DNA of 64,000 nt from Pseudomonas putida (GCF_028682455.1 NZ_JANHLD010000002.1:248001-312000); one strand, 5' to 3'. Shown: positions 46,888 through 56,298, numbered from the stretch's first letter. Numbers and translations: made by a program. Notes: generated by a model from the sequence alone, not told the origin.

Positions 46888-48540
46888 TCAATTGCGCGAC
46901 GGTTTCAAGGTGTCAGCCGGGGCATCCTTGGGCCTGCCGCGCAGCAGGGATTCAGGGTTGCGGCCCAGGTAGTCGGCCAGTTCACGCAAGGAGCGCGACA
47001 TGCGTCCCAACTCGTCGAGGGTCTGAGTCAGTTGCTCGCGTTGCGGCGAATCGTCGGCCAGGGTCGAGTTGGCCGACTGCAGCGTCTTGCTGACTTCCTG
47101 CAAGGTCCCCTGGACCCCGGGCAGAGTACGGGTGTTGAACTGCTGCAGGCCTTTGCGCATTTCCACCAGGTTGGCGTCGAGGTTGTTGGCGATGCGCTCA
47201 ATCGGCAGGCGATTGAGACGGTCGACCATGACCTCGAATTTTTCCTGCAACTGTTCAAGACTGCTCGGTACGGTGGGAATGGAAACCGGCCGTGCGTTCG
47301 GGTCGAAGGCCACCTTGGGCGCCTTGGGGTCGAAGTCCAGGGCGATGTACAACTGCCCCGTCAGCAGGTTGCCGCTGCGGGCCTGGGCGCGCAGGCCGTT
47401 TTCGATGAACATGCCCAGCAACTCGGCGGCACCCTGTTCGTCGTCGGGGTTGTGCTTGAGCGCCTTGAGCAGCTTGGTGTGGGCCTTGCCCAGGCGTTGC
47501 GGGTAAATGACGATACCGACATTGACCGGGAAACTGCGTTGCTTGAGGTCGAAATCCAGGTTCACCGACACCACTTTGCCGATCTCCACGCCGAGGAACT
47601 CCACCGGGGCGCCGACTTTCAGGCCGCGCAGCGCCTGGTCGAAGCGCAGGGCCAGGTATTGCGCCTTGCCGTTGGGCGGGGCGAGGGCGAGCTGTTCGTT
47701 CTCGAACAGCTCGAACACCTGGTCTTCGCTCGCCACCTGGTCCTCGGGGTTGAACTGCGGGGCGCGAAAGGCGATGCCGCCCACCAGCAATGACGACAGC
47801 GACTCGGTGCGCACGGCAAAGCCATTGGCACCGGCTTCGACATCAATGCCGCTGGCATTCCAGAAACGGGTGTTGTTGGTGACAAAGGCATCGTTGGGCG
47901 ATTGCACGAACACCTCGACATCCACGCCCTTGCCATCCTTGCTCAGCTGGTAGGACACCACCTGGCCGACGGGGATTTTTCGAAAGTACACCGGCGAGCC
48001 GACGCCCAGCGACCCCAGATCGCTGGTATGCAAGGTAAAGCGTTTGCCCGGTTCGTCGTAAGTGATGGGAGGCGGCATTTCAAGCCCGGTGAAGGTTTTC
48101 GCCCGGGCACCGGCCTTGCCGGCGTCGGCACCGATGAAATCGCCCGAGAACAGGGTGTCGATCCCCGATACGCCGCCGGCACCGATGCGCGGCCTCACCA
48201 CCCAGAAAGTCGAGTCCTCGCGGGTGAAGTTTTCGGCATGCTTGACCAGTTGCACCGTCGCGGTCACGTGTTTCTGGTCATCGCTCAGCTCCACCGTGGT
48301 GACCTTGCCGATGACCACGTTGCGGTATTTGACTTCGGTTTTATTGGCGGTCAGGCCTTCACCGGTCTTGAAGGTGATCTCGATGGTCGGGCCTTGCTGC
48401 AACCAGTTGTGCACCACCAGGGAAATACCCACCAGCACCGCGATAATCGGCACGATCCACACCAGTGAAACGCTGAAACGCCGGGTTTTTACGGTCGGTG
48501 CGCCCGGCACTGGCGGCTCTTCAGTGACTGCTGACTTCAT
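46888..48540 (-). CDS. pqiB: PqiB, MCE-domain bridge protein
   Basis: A 550-residue protein with an N-terminal membrane helix (about 25-46) and three MCE domains in series (first near GPTIEITFKTGEGLTANKTEVKYR, second near RFTLHTSDLGSLGVGSPVYF, third near QYLALRFDQALRGLKVGAPVEFLG). A C-terminal helical needle region follows. The E. coli homologue forms a tunnel across the periplasm for lipid trafficking. Length is normal. It overlaps the end of the preceding pqiA half by 20 bases. Confidence 0.95.
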   Translation of the reverse strand: MKSAVTEEPPVPGAPTVKTRRFSVSLVWIVPIIAVLVGISLVVHNWLQQGPTIEITFKTGEGLTANKTEVKYRNVVIGKVTTVELSDDQKHVTATVQLVKHAENFTREDSTFWVVRPRIGAGGVSGIDTLFSGDFIGADAGKAGARAKTFTGLEMPPPITYDEPGKRFTLHTSDLGSLGVGSPVYFRKIPVGQVVSYQLSKDGKGVDVEVFVQSPNDAFVTNNTRFWNASGIDVEAGANGFAVRTESLSSLLVGGIAFRAPQFNPEDQVASEDQVFELFENEQLALAPPNGKAQYLALRFDQALRGLKVGAPVEFLGVEIGKVVSVNLDFDLKQRSFPVNVGIVIYPQRLGKAHTKLLKALKHNPDDEQGAAELLGMFIENGLRAQARSGNLLTGQLYIALDFDPKAPKVAFDPNARPVSIPTVPSSLEQLQEKFEVMVDRLNRLPIERIANNLDANLVEMRKGLQQFNTRTLPGVQGTLQEVSKTLQSANSTLADDSPQREQLTQTLDELGRMSRSLRELADYLGRNPESLLRGRPKDAPADTLKPSRN

Positions 48541-49168
48541 CCATGCGCTCCTCGGGTTCTCGGCTTTCCCAGATCATTCGGGGGTCGAAACTCATTGCGG
48601 CCAGCATGGTGAACACCACCACCAGGCCGAAAAACAGAATGCCCGGGCGCGGTTCGATGTCGCCCAGGGCCTGGAACTTGACCAGCGCGGCGACCAGGGC
48701 CACGACAATTACATCGAGCATCGACCAGTAGCCGATCAGTTCGACGAAGCGATAGAGCTTGGAGCGCTCCCTCTGCGCCCAGTTGCTGCCGCGCTGCACG
48801 GTGGTCAGCAACAGGCCCAGGGCGACGAATTTGGTCGCCGGCACCGCGATACTGGCGATGAAGATGATCGAGGCAATGTCCCACGCGCCGTGGGCCCAGA
48901 ACTCGATCACCCCGCTCATGATGGTGCTGTCGTCACCGCTGCCGAGCATCTTGGTGTTCATTACCGGCAGCAGGTTGGCCGGTATATAGAACACCAGCGC
49001 GGCAATCAGGTAGGCCCAGGTGCGGGTCAGCGAATTGGGCTTGCGCTGGTGAACCGGGGCGCCGCAGCGCGGGCACTCATGCACGGGCCCGGCGGTGGTA
49101 TCGCAGGCCTTGCCGCAAGCGTGGCAGAGCACCAGGTTGAGCTCGCTGGCCAGGGGCGGGCGGCTCAT
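48521..49168 (-). CDS. PqiA-domain membrane protein, second half
   Basis: A 215-residue protein with an N-terminal zinc-ribbon-like cysteine set (CHACGKAC...CPRCGAPV) and four membrane helices. In E. coli PqiA one chain of about 417 residues holds two such units. Here each unit is its own gene, and this one corresponds to the C-terminal unit. Its ATG overlaps the stop of the first half as ATGA. It forms the inner-membrane part of the Pqi system. Confidence 0.9.
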   Translation of the reverse strand: MSRPPLASELNLVLCHACGKACDTTAGPVHECPRCGAPVHQRKPNSLTRTWAYLIAALVFYIPANLLPVMNTKMLGSGDDSTIMSGVIEFWAHGAWDIASIIFIASIAVPATKFVALGLLLTTVQRGSNWAQRERSKLYRFVELIGYWSMLDVIVVALVAALVKFQALGDIEPRPGILFFGLVVVFTMLAAMSFDPRMIWESREPEERMDEVSSH

Positions 49169-49764
49169 GGCAGTTCGTCCCACAAGTCACGGATATCGCG
49201 GCCGGCCACGCGGATGATCAGCAGGCTCAGGGCTGCCAGCGCCAACAGGCCGATACCGGGCAGTACATCGAGCAGGCCGGCCAGCTTGAACACCGCGACC
49301 ATGGCGCCGAGCAGGCAGACTTCGAGCATGCTCCAGGGGCGCAGGGTTTCCAGCCAGCGCATGCACCAGGCGAACCCCGGGGAGCGCTGGCCGGCAAGGG
49401 CGAAGGTCAGCACCCAGATCAGCAATGCCAGCTGGAACATCGGCGCAATAATGATGGAGATCGCCGCCACCAGGGCAATGAAGGTAATCGGCCCCGTGGC
49501 CAGGGCACGCACCGAGTCCCACAAGGTGGCGCTGTTGGAGAAACCCTGCAGGCTAATGCTCATCACCGGGTAGAAGTTGGCCAGGATCCAAAGCACACCG
49601 GCGGTGAGGCTCAATGCCAGGCGCTGTTGCAGGTTCAGTCCGTTATAGCGTTGCAGCACGGCGCCGCAGCGCAGACACAAGGCCTTCTGGTGCTTGCCGA
49701 GGGGGACCTTGTGGTAAACGCAGTCGCAGTGTTCACAGATGATCAGTTGATCGGTTTCCAGCAT
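49165..49764 (-). CDS. pqiA: PqiA-domain membrane protein, first half
   Basis: A 199-residue protein with the same plan as the next gene: zinc-ribbon-like CEHCDC...CLRCGAVL and four membrane helices. It is first in the pqi operon (pqiA1-pqiA2-pqiB-pqiC). In enterobacteria such operons respond to redox stress. I see no clear SoxR-type site in the 140 bases upstream. Confidence 0.9.
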   Translation of the reverse strand: MLETDQLIICEHCDCVYHKVPLGKHQKALCLRCGAVLQRYNGLNLQQRLALSLTAGVLWILANFYPVMSISLQGFSNSATLWDSVRALATGPITFIALVAAISIIIAPMFQLALLIWVLTFALAGQRSPGFAWCMRWLETLRPWSMLEVCLLGAMVAVFKLAGLLDVLPGIGLLALAALSLLIIRVAGRDIRDLWDELP

Positions 49765-49907
49765 GGTACGCGCTCAGGCTACCGACGGGGGACTAGCTCA
49801 ATATAGACGGCGTGCGGACAAGCCCACGGATTTTTCCCACATCTGCGGTCGGTGGATGAACTTGGGCTATACCTAACTGGCTCGACCCACTCGCACGGAG
49901 TGCGCAG

Positions 49908-50678
49908 ATGAAGCCAGTGACCTGTGTTCTTTGCCTGTTGTTGACGGCCCCGGCGTCGCTTGCCCTGGCCGAAGATACCCCGGCACCCGCTACGCCGACG
50001 CCCGACACGCAGACCGTGCGCAACCCCCAGGTGATCGACAAGGTCATCGACATGGGCGAGCACCTGCGCAGCCTCAAGGCCTTCAGGGTGACCGCCCAGA
50101 CCACCCGCGACACGGTGCTGGACTCGGGGCAGAAGATCAAAAGCGAATCGCTCAATGTGTTGCAGGTGGACGGCCACAACCACCTGTATGCGCGCAGCGA
50201 CGGTGACACGCGAACCCTCGAGTTCTTCTACAACGGCAAGCAACTCACCCAGTACTCGCCCTACCTCAAGTACTACACCACGGTGGACGCGCCGCCGACC
50301 CTCGAAGAAACCCTGCACCGCCTGGAAAACTACTACGGCATCCAGATTCCCCTTGAAGACCTGTTCCTGTTCGGCCGCGACCAGGCGCAGATCGACGGCA
50401 TCAAGAGCGCCCTGTACATCGGCCCCTCGAGCATCAATGGCCAGCTGTGCGACCACCTGGCGTTTCGCCAGGACGAGCTCGACTGGCAGCTGTGGCTGAC
50501 TCGCGCCGACAAGCCGCTGCCGTGCAAACTGGTGATCACCACCATCAGCGAAGCCAGCGCGCCTGAATACTCGGCGGTGTACAGCTGGAACCTCAAGCCC
50601 GACGCCAAGAACGTCAAGTTCACCTTCGCGCCGGGTAAGGGCGATGTCGCCATTCCATTGAAAAAAGCCAGCGAGTAA
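49908..50678 (+). CDS. Secreted DUF2092 family protein
   Basis: A 256-residue protein with signal peptide (CVLCLLLTAPASLALAE), a short Thr/Pro/Ala-rich linker, and a beta-rich body (LRSLKAFRVTAQTTRDTVLDSG; YGIQIPLEDLFLFG; FRQDELDWQLWLTRADKPLP). It resembles the DUF2092 / outer-membrane-lipoprotein-carrier-like fold. The next gene starts 12 bases downstream and the two are probably co-transcribed. The function is unknown. Confidence 0.8.
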   Translation: MKPVTCVLCLLLTAPASLALAEDTPAPATPTPDTQTVRNPQVIDKVIDMGEHLRSLKAFRVTAQTTRDTVLDSGQKIKSESLNVLQVDGHNHLYARSDGDTRTLEFFYNGKQLTQYSPYLKYYTTVDAPPTLEETLHRLENYYGIQIPLEDLFLFGRDQAQIDGIKSALYIGPSSINGQLCDHLAFRQDELDWQLWLTRADKPLPCKLVITTISEASAPEYSAVYSWNLKPDAKNVKFTFAPGKGDVAIPLKKASE

Positions 50679-50690
50679 GGGAGCGCCGTC

Positions 50691-51269
50691 ATGTTCAGGA
50701 TCGCCTCGTACACGGTGCTGTTGTCGCTGTTGAGTGTGTCGCTTTTGACCGTGATTCCCATGCCGCAGGCCGATGCCGGGCCCCGCGCCATGGGCCACGC
50801 CCGGGCATCGGTGAACCGTGCACCGCCCAGGGGCGCGCCGCACGCCCAGCGCATCAACACCCGCCAGAATGTCTCGGGCAATCGCGTCAACAGCAACCGG
50901 CAGGTCAATACCAACCGGCAAGTCAACAGCAATAACCGCCACGTCAACGCCGGCAACCGCGCCTATATCAACAACGGCACGCGCAACGTCAACATCGACA
51001 ACCACCGCGACGTCGACATCGATGTCGATGGCGGCGGCCGCTACGGCTATGACGATGACTATCACCCGATCGCCACTGCCGCCGCGGTGACGGCGACGGT
51101 AGTAGCCACGGCGGCGGTGGTCGGGGCGATTTTCCGGCCCTCGCAGTTGCCGGCCGACTGTGTGCAGGTGATGCGCTACAACACCGCCTACCTGCAATGC
51201 GGATCGACCTGGTTCCAGCCGCAGTACCAGGGCAGCAACGTCACCTACGTAGTGGTCAATGCCCCCTGA
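50691..51269 (+). CDS. Secreted Asn/Arg-rich hypothetical protein (DUF6515-like)
   Basis: A 192-residue protein with signal peptide (LSLLSVSLLTVIPMPQADA). A low-complexity middle is rich in N, R and V, with short repeats such as NRQVNTNRQVNSNNRHVN. A hydrophobic Ala/Val stretch (about 123-146) may insert into a membrane. The C-terminal motif DCVQVMRYNTAYLQCGSTWF holds two cysteines. The Asn-rich-then-cysteine layout recalls DUF6515. Function unknown. Confidence 0.7.
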   Translation: MFRIASYTVLLSLLSVSLLTVIPMPQADAGPRAMGHARASVNRAPPRGAPHAQRINTRQNVSGNRVNSNRQVNTNRQVNSNNRHVNAGNRAYINNGTRNVNIDNHRDVDIDVDGGGRYGYDDDYHPIATAAAVTATVVATAAVVGAIFRPSQLPADCVQVMRYNTAYLQCGSTWFQPQYQGSNVTYVVVNAP

Positions 51270-51272
51270 AGC

Positions 51273-51298
51273 GCCGGGAGTACAAATGTACTCCCGGC
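51273..51298 (+). terminator. Strong hairpin, probable terminator
   Basis: GCCGGGAGTAC and GTACTCCCGGC form an 11-base perfect stem with an AAAT loop just after the preceding stop. Only a short TGTTT follows, so it may act with Rho. Confidence 0.7.
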
Positions 51299-51393
51299 AC
51301 TGTTTACACATGACGTAACGATTGCCAGGGTGTAACTATTCCCACGGGACTAAGCTTTTTCTCTTGCGCTGTCTTTCGCACAGGAGCTTCGTC

Positions 51394-52317
51394 ATGCCCA
51401 CCCGTCGCGATTTTCTGGCGGCCAGCGCCGCCCTGGCAGCCGGGGTCGGTTGCCTGAGTTTGCCTGGTCTTGCCTTCGCCCAGAACGCCAGTGGCGCCAT
51501 GCTCACCCGCAAGATCCCCGCTAGCGGTGAGGCGCTGGCGGTGATCGGCGCCGGCACCTCGGGCAGCTTTGAAGTAGAGGCCGGCTCGCCCGAGTACCAG
51601 CAGCTAAAAAAGGTGCTCAAAGTGTTCTTCGAGGGCGGCGGACAGGTCATCGACACCTCGCCCAATTACGGCGGTGCCGACGCGGTGCTCGGCCAACTGC
51701 TGGAGGAGGGCGGCTGGCGCAGCAAGACCTTCCTGGCCACCAAGATCGCCGCCGACAGCCGTGCCGCCGCGCAGGCCCAGTGGGCCGGCACCTTGCGCAG
51801 CCTGCGCACCGACAAAGTCGAGCTGTTGCAGATCCACAACCTGCGCGACTGGCAGCGCCAGTTGCCCTATGCCCGCGAACTCAAGGCCCAGGGCCTGACC
51901 CGCTATGTGGGCGTGACCCATTACGTGGACAGCGGGCTGGACACGCTGGAAACCATCTTGCGCCAGGAGTCGCTGGACTTCATCCAGATCCACTATTCGG
52001 TCAACTCGCCCGCTGCCGCCCGCACCGTATTGCCGCTGGCACAGGACAAGGGCGTGGCGGTACTGATCAACCGAGCGTTCGACGACGGCCGGCTGTTCGC
52101 CAAGGTCAAGGGAATGCCCCTGCCGCCCTGGGCGGTGGAGCTGGGCGTGGGCAGCTGGGCGCAACTGTTTCTCAAGTTCGCCATCAGCCACCCGGCGGTG
52201 ACCACGGTGATCCCCGCCACCAGCCGCCCGGATCGCCAGCTCGACCAGCTCAAGGCCGGGCATGGACCGTTGCTCAGCGCTGCCCAGTGTAAACAGTTGA
52301 TTGACCAGTTCGCGTGA
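51394..52317 (+). CDS. Tat-exported aldo/keto reductase
   Basis: A 307-residue protein. The N terminus TRRDFLAASAALAAG is a twin-arginine signal, so it is likely periplasmic, which is uncommon for this cytoplasmic fold. The AKR barrel has FFEGGGQVIDTSPNYGGAD (Asp and Tyr of the tetrad), TKIA with Lys, and a substrate His near LLQIHNLRD. ATG 51394 has AGGAG upstream. It is followed 12 bases later by a transporter gene. Confidence 0.88.
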   Translation: MPTRRDFLAASAALAAGVGCLSLPGLAFAQNASGAMLTRKIPASGEALAVIGAGTSGSFEVEAGSPEYQQLKKVLKVFFEGGGQVIDTSPNYGGADAVLGQLLEEGGWRSKTFLATKIAADSRAAAQAQWAGTLRSLRTDKVELLQIHNLRDWQRQLPYARELKAQGLTRYVGVTHYVDSGLDTLETILRQESLDFIQIHYSVNSPAAARTVLPLAQDKGVAVLINRAFDDGRLFAKVKGMPLPPWAVELGVGSWAQLFLKFAISHPAVTTVIPATSRPDRQLDQLKAGHGPLLSAAQCKQLIDQFA

Positions 52318-52329
52318 GGCGAACCGGCC

Positions 52330-53592
52330 ATGACAGCGCTGACGACCCGGCTGTTCAATGTCCGCGAAGGCGAACTGCCGATGGTGGTAGCCGGGCTTGC
52401 GCTGTTTTTCCTGCTGTTCGCCGGCTATTTCATGTTGCGCCCGGTCCGCGAGACCATGGGCGTGGCCGGCGGTGTCGAGAACCTGCAGTGGCTGTTCACC
52501 GGGACCTTCGTGCTGACCCTGGTCGCATTGCCGCTGTTCGGCTGGCTGGCCTCGAAGGTGCAACGCCGGCGCATCCTGCCCTGGACCTATGGTTTCCTGG
52601 CCAGCAACCTGTTGGTGTTCGCCGCCTTGTTTGCTCTGCAACCTGACAACCTGTGGAGTGCCCGGGCGTTCTACATCTGGCTGTCGATGTTCAACTTGCT
52701 GACCATTTCCCTGGCCTGGAGCGTGCTGGCCGACCTGTTCTCCAGCGAACAGGCCAAGCGCCTGTTCGGTCTGCTGGCCGGCGGGGCGAGCCTGGGCGGG
52801 CTGCTGGGGCCGTTGCTGGGCACCGTGCTGGTGGGGGTAATCGGCCATGCCGGGCTGGTGGTGCTGGCCACCGCCTGTTTGCTGGGCAGTGTCGTGGCGG
52901 CAGCGTACCTGCAGCGATTCCGCGACCGGCACCCACTGCAGGCAGACACCGAGCTGCCCCGGTCGCGGCCGTTGGGCGGCAACCCGTTTGCCGGGGCCAG
53001 CGAGGTGTTCCGTTCGCCCTACCTGCTGGGCATCGCCTTGTTCGTGGTGTTGCTGGCCAGTGTCAGTACCTTTTTGTACTTCGAACAGGCGCGGCTGGTA
53101 GCGACGCACTTTACCAGCCGAACGGAGCAGACCCAGGTGTTCGGCCTGATCGACAGCCTGGTGCAGTTCCTGTCGATCCTCACCCAGGTGTTCATCACCG
53201 GGCACCTGGCGCGCAAGCTGGGCGTCGGGGTCCTGCTGGTGGCGGTACCGCTGGTGATGGTGGTGGGGTTCTTGTGGTTGGCACTGGCGCCGCTGTTCGC
53301 GGTGTTCGTGGTGGTGATGGTGGTGCGCCGGGTGGGTGAGTACGCATTGGTACGGCCCGGGCGCGAAATGCTCTACACCGTGGTGTTGCCGGAGCAGAAG
53401 TACAAGGCCAAGAACTTTACCGACACGGTCGTCTATCGTGGCGGCGATGCGCTCAGTGGCTGGGTCAAGCGCGGGCTGGACTTGCTCGGGGATCATCCGG
53501 CGCTGGCGATGTTCATTGGTGCCGGGATAGCGCTGGTCTGGGGTTTGACCGGAGCCTGGCTGGGCCGGGAGCAGCGCAAGCGCGAGTCCTGA
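52330..53592 (+). CDS. MFS-type membrane transporter
   Basis: A 420-residue protein with about 11-12 hydrophobic segments. LRPVRETMGVAGGVENLQWLF near the start and LADLFSSEQAKRLFGLLAGG in the middle resemble the MFS/nucleotide-exchange-like permeases found in Pseudomonas. No substrate can be named. It is linked to the Tat-exported aldo/keto reductase, so both may serve the same compound. Confidence 0.82.
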   Translation: MTALTTRLFNVREGELPMVVAGLALFFLLFAGYFMLRPVRETMGVAGGVENLQWLFTGTFVLTLVALPLFGWLASKVQRRRILPWTYGFLASNLLVFAALFALQPDNLWSARAFYIWLSMFNLLTISLAWSVLADLFSSEQAKRLFGLLAGGASLGGLLGPLLGTVLVGVIGHAGLVVLATACLLGSVVAAAYLQRFRDRHPLQADTELPRSRPLGGNPFAGASEVFRSPYLLGIALFVVLLASVSTFLYFEQARLVATHFTSRTEQTQVFGLIDSLVQFLSILTQVFITGHLARKLGVGVLLVAVPLVMVVGFLWLALAPLFAVFVVVMVVRRVGEYALVRPGREMLYTVVLPEQKYKAKNFTDTVVYRGGDALSGWVKRGLDLLGDHPALAMFIGAGIALVWGLTGAWLGREQRKRES

Positions 53593-53701
53593 CACCGACC
53601 TGCAGGCGGGCTTTAGTTGGGCGAATATTTGGAACGTCCGGGCGCAGGGTTTTTCCTATTGAGAACAGGCAAGGTTTTTCACCTGGCCAGCGGAGGTGTT
53701 T

Positions 53702-53845
53702 ATGTCCATCGCCATGCAGCTTGAGAACTCCACCCCACCCAGACCCGAACCCGGCACCGATGAACCCCCACGGGAGACGCCGGATACCGACGACGACAAA
53801 GAGCAATACCCCGACGACAAGGACATGCCGTTGCCCAATGATTGA
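53702..53845 (+). CDS. Small acidic Pro/Asp-rich hypothetical protein
   Basis: A 47-residue frame (MSIAMQLENSTPPRPEP..., ending KDMPLPND) follows GGAGG at 5 bases. It is very rich in D, E and P and probably disordered. It sits between the MFS gene and another small gene in the same direction. The good ribosome site supports it; the family is unknown. Confidence 0.55.
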   Translation: MSIAMQLENSTPPRPEPGTDEPPRETPDTDDDKEQYPDDKDMPLPND

Positions 53846-53875
53846 CACAAACGGTGCCGGCAGAGGAGTGCAGCG

Positions 53876-54118
53876 ATGTCCATAGAACGCTCGATCCCGG
53901 AACTTGAAGCCTGGTACGCGCAATACGATGATGAAAGCTATCGCCGCGAGTCGCCGGACTTCTATCACAAGGCGCTGATCCGCACCGCCGAGGCCTTGCG
54001 CGACGATGGCGCCATCGACTGGGACGACTGGCTGGCGCTCAAGGCGCTGGCCGACGAGGCCCGTTTCAATGCCCTGGAAGAGGCCGTGGAGGCAAAGCTC
54101 GATGATCCGGATACCTGA
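53876..54118 (+). CDS. Small conserved-looking hypothetical protein ahead of exonuclease III
   Basis: An 80-residue acidic helical protein (SIPELEAWYAQYDDESYRRE; DWDDWLALKALADEARFNALEE). GAGGAG stands before the ATG, and it ends 3 bases before the exonuclease III gene, so they are co-transcribed. No motif that I can name. Confidence 0.7.
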   Translation: MSIERSIPELEAWYAQYDDESYRRESPDFYHKALIRTAEALRDDGAIDWDDWLALKALADEARFNALEEAVEAKLDDPDT

Positions 54119-54121
54119 GCG

Positions 54122-54898
54122 ATGAAGCCCTTGAAGATCGCCACCTTCAACATCAACGGCCTGCGCGCGCGGCTGCCCAACCTGCTCGACTGGCTGCAGC
54201 GCGAGCGCCCCGACGTGGTCTGCCTCCAGGAGCTCAAGGCGCCCGACGCAAGCTTCCCCGCCGCCGAGTTCGAGGCCTTGGGCTACGGCACGTTGCACCA
54301 CGGCCAAGCCTCCTGGAACGGCGTGGCCATCCTGGCGCTGGATGCCCAGCCGCTGGAAAGCCGGCGCGGGCTGCCCGGCATCGAGGACAGCCAGAGCCGC
54401 TACCTGGAGGCAGCAGTGCATGGTCTGCTGGTCGGCTGCCTGTACCTGCCCAACGGCAACCCGCAACCAGGCCCAAAGTTCGACTACAAGCTGGCCTGGT
54501 TCGAAGCCCTGATCGCCCACGCTGCGACATTGCAGGCCAGCGAGTTGCCGGTGGTGCTGGCGGGTGACTACAACGTGGTGCCCACCGACTTCGACATCTA
54601 CAACCCCAGGTCGTGGCTCAAGGACGCGCTACTCCAGCCTGAAAGCCGTGCCTGCTACCAGCGCTTGCTGGACCAGGGCTGGACAGATGCCATACGCCAC
54701 CTGTACCCCGACGCGCGGGTGTACACCTTCTGGGACTACTTTCGGCAGCACTGGCAGAAAAATTCCGGGCTGCGCATCGATCACCTGTTGCTCAACCCGG
54801 TCCTGGCCCCGCAGTTGAAGGACGCCGGGGTACATGCCTGGGTACGCAACGAAGCCCATGCCAGTGACCATGCGCCGGTGTGGATCGAGATCGGCTAG
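54122..54898 (+). CDS. xthA: Exodeoxyribonuclease III
   Basis: A 258-residue AP endonuclease and 3'-5' exonuclease for base-excision repair. The catalytic set is complete: ATFNINGLRAR, CLQELKA with the metal-binding Glu, AGDYNVVPTDFDIYNP with Asp and Asn, RIDHLLL, and ASDHAPVWIEI with the terminal Asp-His. Length is normal. The stop overlaps the convergent antiporter gene by 4 bases. Confidence 0.95.
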   Translation: MKPLKIATFNINGLRARLPNLLDWLQRERPDVVCLQELKAPDASFPAAEFEALGYGTLHHGQASWNGVAILALDAQPLESRRGLPGIEDSQSRYLEAAVHGLLVGCLYLPNGNPQPGPKFDYKLAWFEALIAHAATLQASELPVVLAGDYNVVPTDFDIYNPRSWLKDALLQPESRACYQRLLDQGWTDAIRHLYPDARVYTFWDYFRQHWQKNSGLRIDHLLLNPVLAPQLKDAGVHAWVRNEAHASDHAPVWIEIG

Positions 54899-56229
54899 CG
54901 GCTGTTCTGGTAGCACGCCAGCAGCGGTTGGGTGCTCAGCCCGTGAAGCACGATGCTCAGGGCCACCACCGACAGGGTCAGGTTGATACAGGCAGTGGCC
55001 AGGCCCGGGGCCAGGCCCTGATTGAGGCAGTAGAACAGGTAGTAGAGACTGCCGATCCCGCGAATGCCGAACCAGCCCACCAGCAGGCGTTGCTGGCGGT
55101 CCAGCAAGGTGCCCCAGGGGAGCAGCAGGGTGCCCAGCGGGCGCAACACCACGAACAGCGCCAGGCCCACGCCAAGGGCTCGCCAGTCCCAGTGGCTGGC
55201 CAGGACGATCCCCAGCAGCGTCACCAGGAACACCTCCATCGCCCGCTCCACCAGGCCACCGAAGGCGAGCATGTCACCCATCATCACCCCGGCCGCCACT
55301 TGCTTGTCCTGCAAGTGACGGGTATCGCCGTGCACGGCCTGCTCCGGCTCCAGCTGATGATGCCCGACCAGTGGCTGCACCAGGTGTTCGGCCGGCACCG
55401 GGGCATGGTCGCTGGAACTCATCTCGGTACGCCGCAGGCCCAGCCCGGCGGCGAATACCGCCAGAAATCCATAGGCCTGGATCTGTTGCGCACCGACATA
55501 CGCCAGGGCGATCAAGGCCAGGGCCAGGTAGTCGTTGGGCGACAAGGTGCTGTCATCGTTGCGGATGCGCAGGGCCAGGCTCAGGCGCCCGACACCCTGG
55601 CCCATGGCGTAGCCCAGTGCCAATCCGGCGATCACCGCCCACAGCAGCTCGTGCAGGGTCCAGTGCAGTAGGGCGTCGGCATCCGGCTGTGCCTGGGCGA
55701 TCAGCAGCAGCCCCAGCAGCACGAAGGGAAAGGCCACGCCGTCATTGAGCCCGGCTTCACCGGAAAGGCCAAAGCGCATGGCATCCTGGTCCTTGGCATC
55801 GCTCACCTGCACCAATGAGGCCAGCACCGGATCGGTGGGGGCGAGAATGGCCGCCACCAGGAGCGACAATCCCCAGGAAAACTGCAACCACAGGTGCAGC
55901 AACAGGCTCAGGCCGGCAATGCTCAGCAGCATCAAGGGTCCCGCCAGCCCCACCACCACGCGCCACATGCGCCGGCTGAATACCAGGCGTAGTTTCAGGC
56001 CGCTGACAAACAGGGAAAACAGCAGGGCCACTTCGGTCAGGTGTTCCATCCAGGGCGCGGCCTCGATCACATCCAACTGCAACAGGCCAAGGCCCGACGG
56101 CCCGATGGCCACACCCAGGCCCAGGCAGACTGCCGAGGTTGTCACCGGCAACCAGCGCAAGTACGAGGCGGTCAGGGCCAGGGTCAGCAGCACCATGCCC
56201 AGCACGGCCATCCACACAATGAAGCTCAT
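54895..56229 (-). CDS. Cation:proton antiporter (CPA1, NhaP-like)
   Basis: A 444-residue inner-membrane protein with about 12 segments. ILAPTDPVLASLVQV is the ion-binding region (TDP motif of CPA1), and GLSGEAGLNDGVAFPFVLLG gives the ND motif. It lacks a long cytoplasmic C-terminal tail. It probably exchanges Na+ or K+ for H+ to keep pH and salt balance. Confidence 0.9.
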   Translation of the reverse strand: MSFIVWMAVLGMVLLTLALTASYLRWLPVTTSAVCLGLGVAIGPSGLGLLQLDVIEAAPWMEHLTEVALLFSLFVSGLKLRLVFSRRMWRVVVGLAGPLMLLSIAGLSLLLHLWLQFSWGLSLLVAAILAPTDPVLASLVQVSDAKDQDAMRFGLSGEAGLNDGVAFPFVLLGLLLIAQAQPDADALLHWTLHELLWAVIAGLALGYAMGQGVGRLSLALRIRNDDSTLSPNDYLALALIALAYVGAQQIQAYGFLAVFAAGLGLRRTEMSSSDHAPVPAEHLVQPLVGHHQLEPEQAVHGDTRHLQDKQVAAGVMMGDMLAFGGLVERAMEVFLVTLLGIVLASHWDWRALGVGLALFVVLRPLGTLLLPWGTLLDRQQRLLVGWFGIRGIGSLYYLFYCLNQGLAPGLATACINLTLSVVALSIVLHGLSTQPLLACYQNSR

Positions 56230-56298
56230 GGTGCCACCCCGCGTGCCCGCACAACGGCGTGCGGCCTTGTACGTTCGAGGGGCGAGGCAGGCGTGGGT

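Noticed and set aside
50870..50960. Tandem repeat coding for N-R-Q-V-N units as a mobile or CRISPR-like repeat
   Set aside because: Short, irregular and in frame; simply low-complexity protein sequence.
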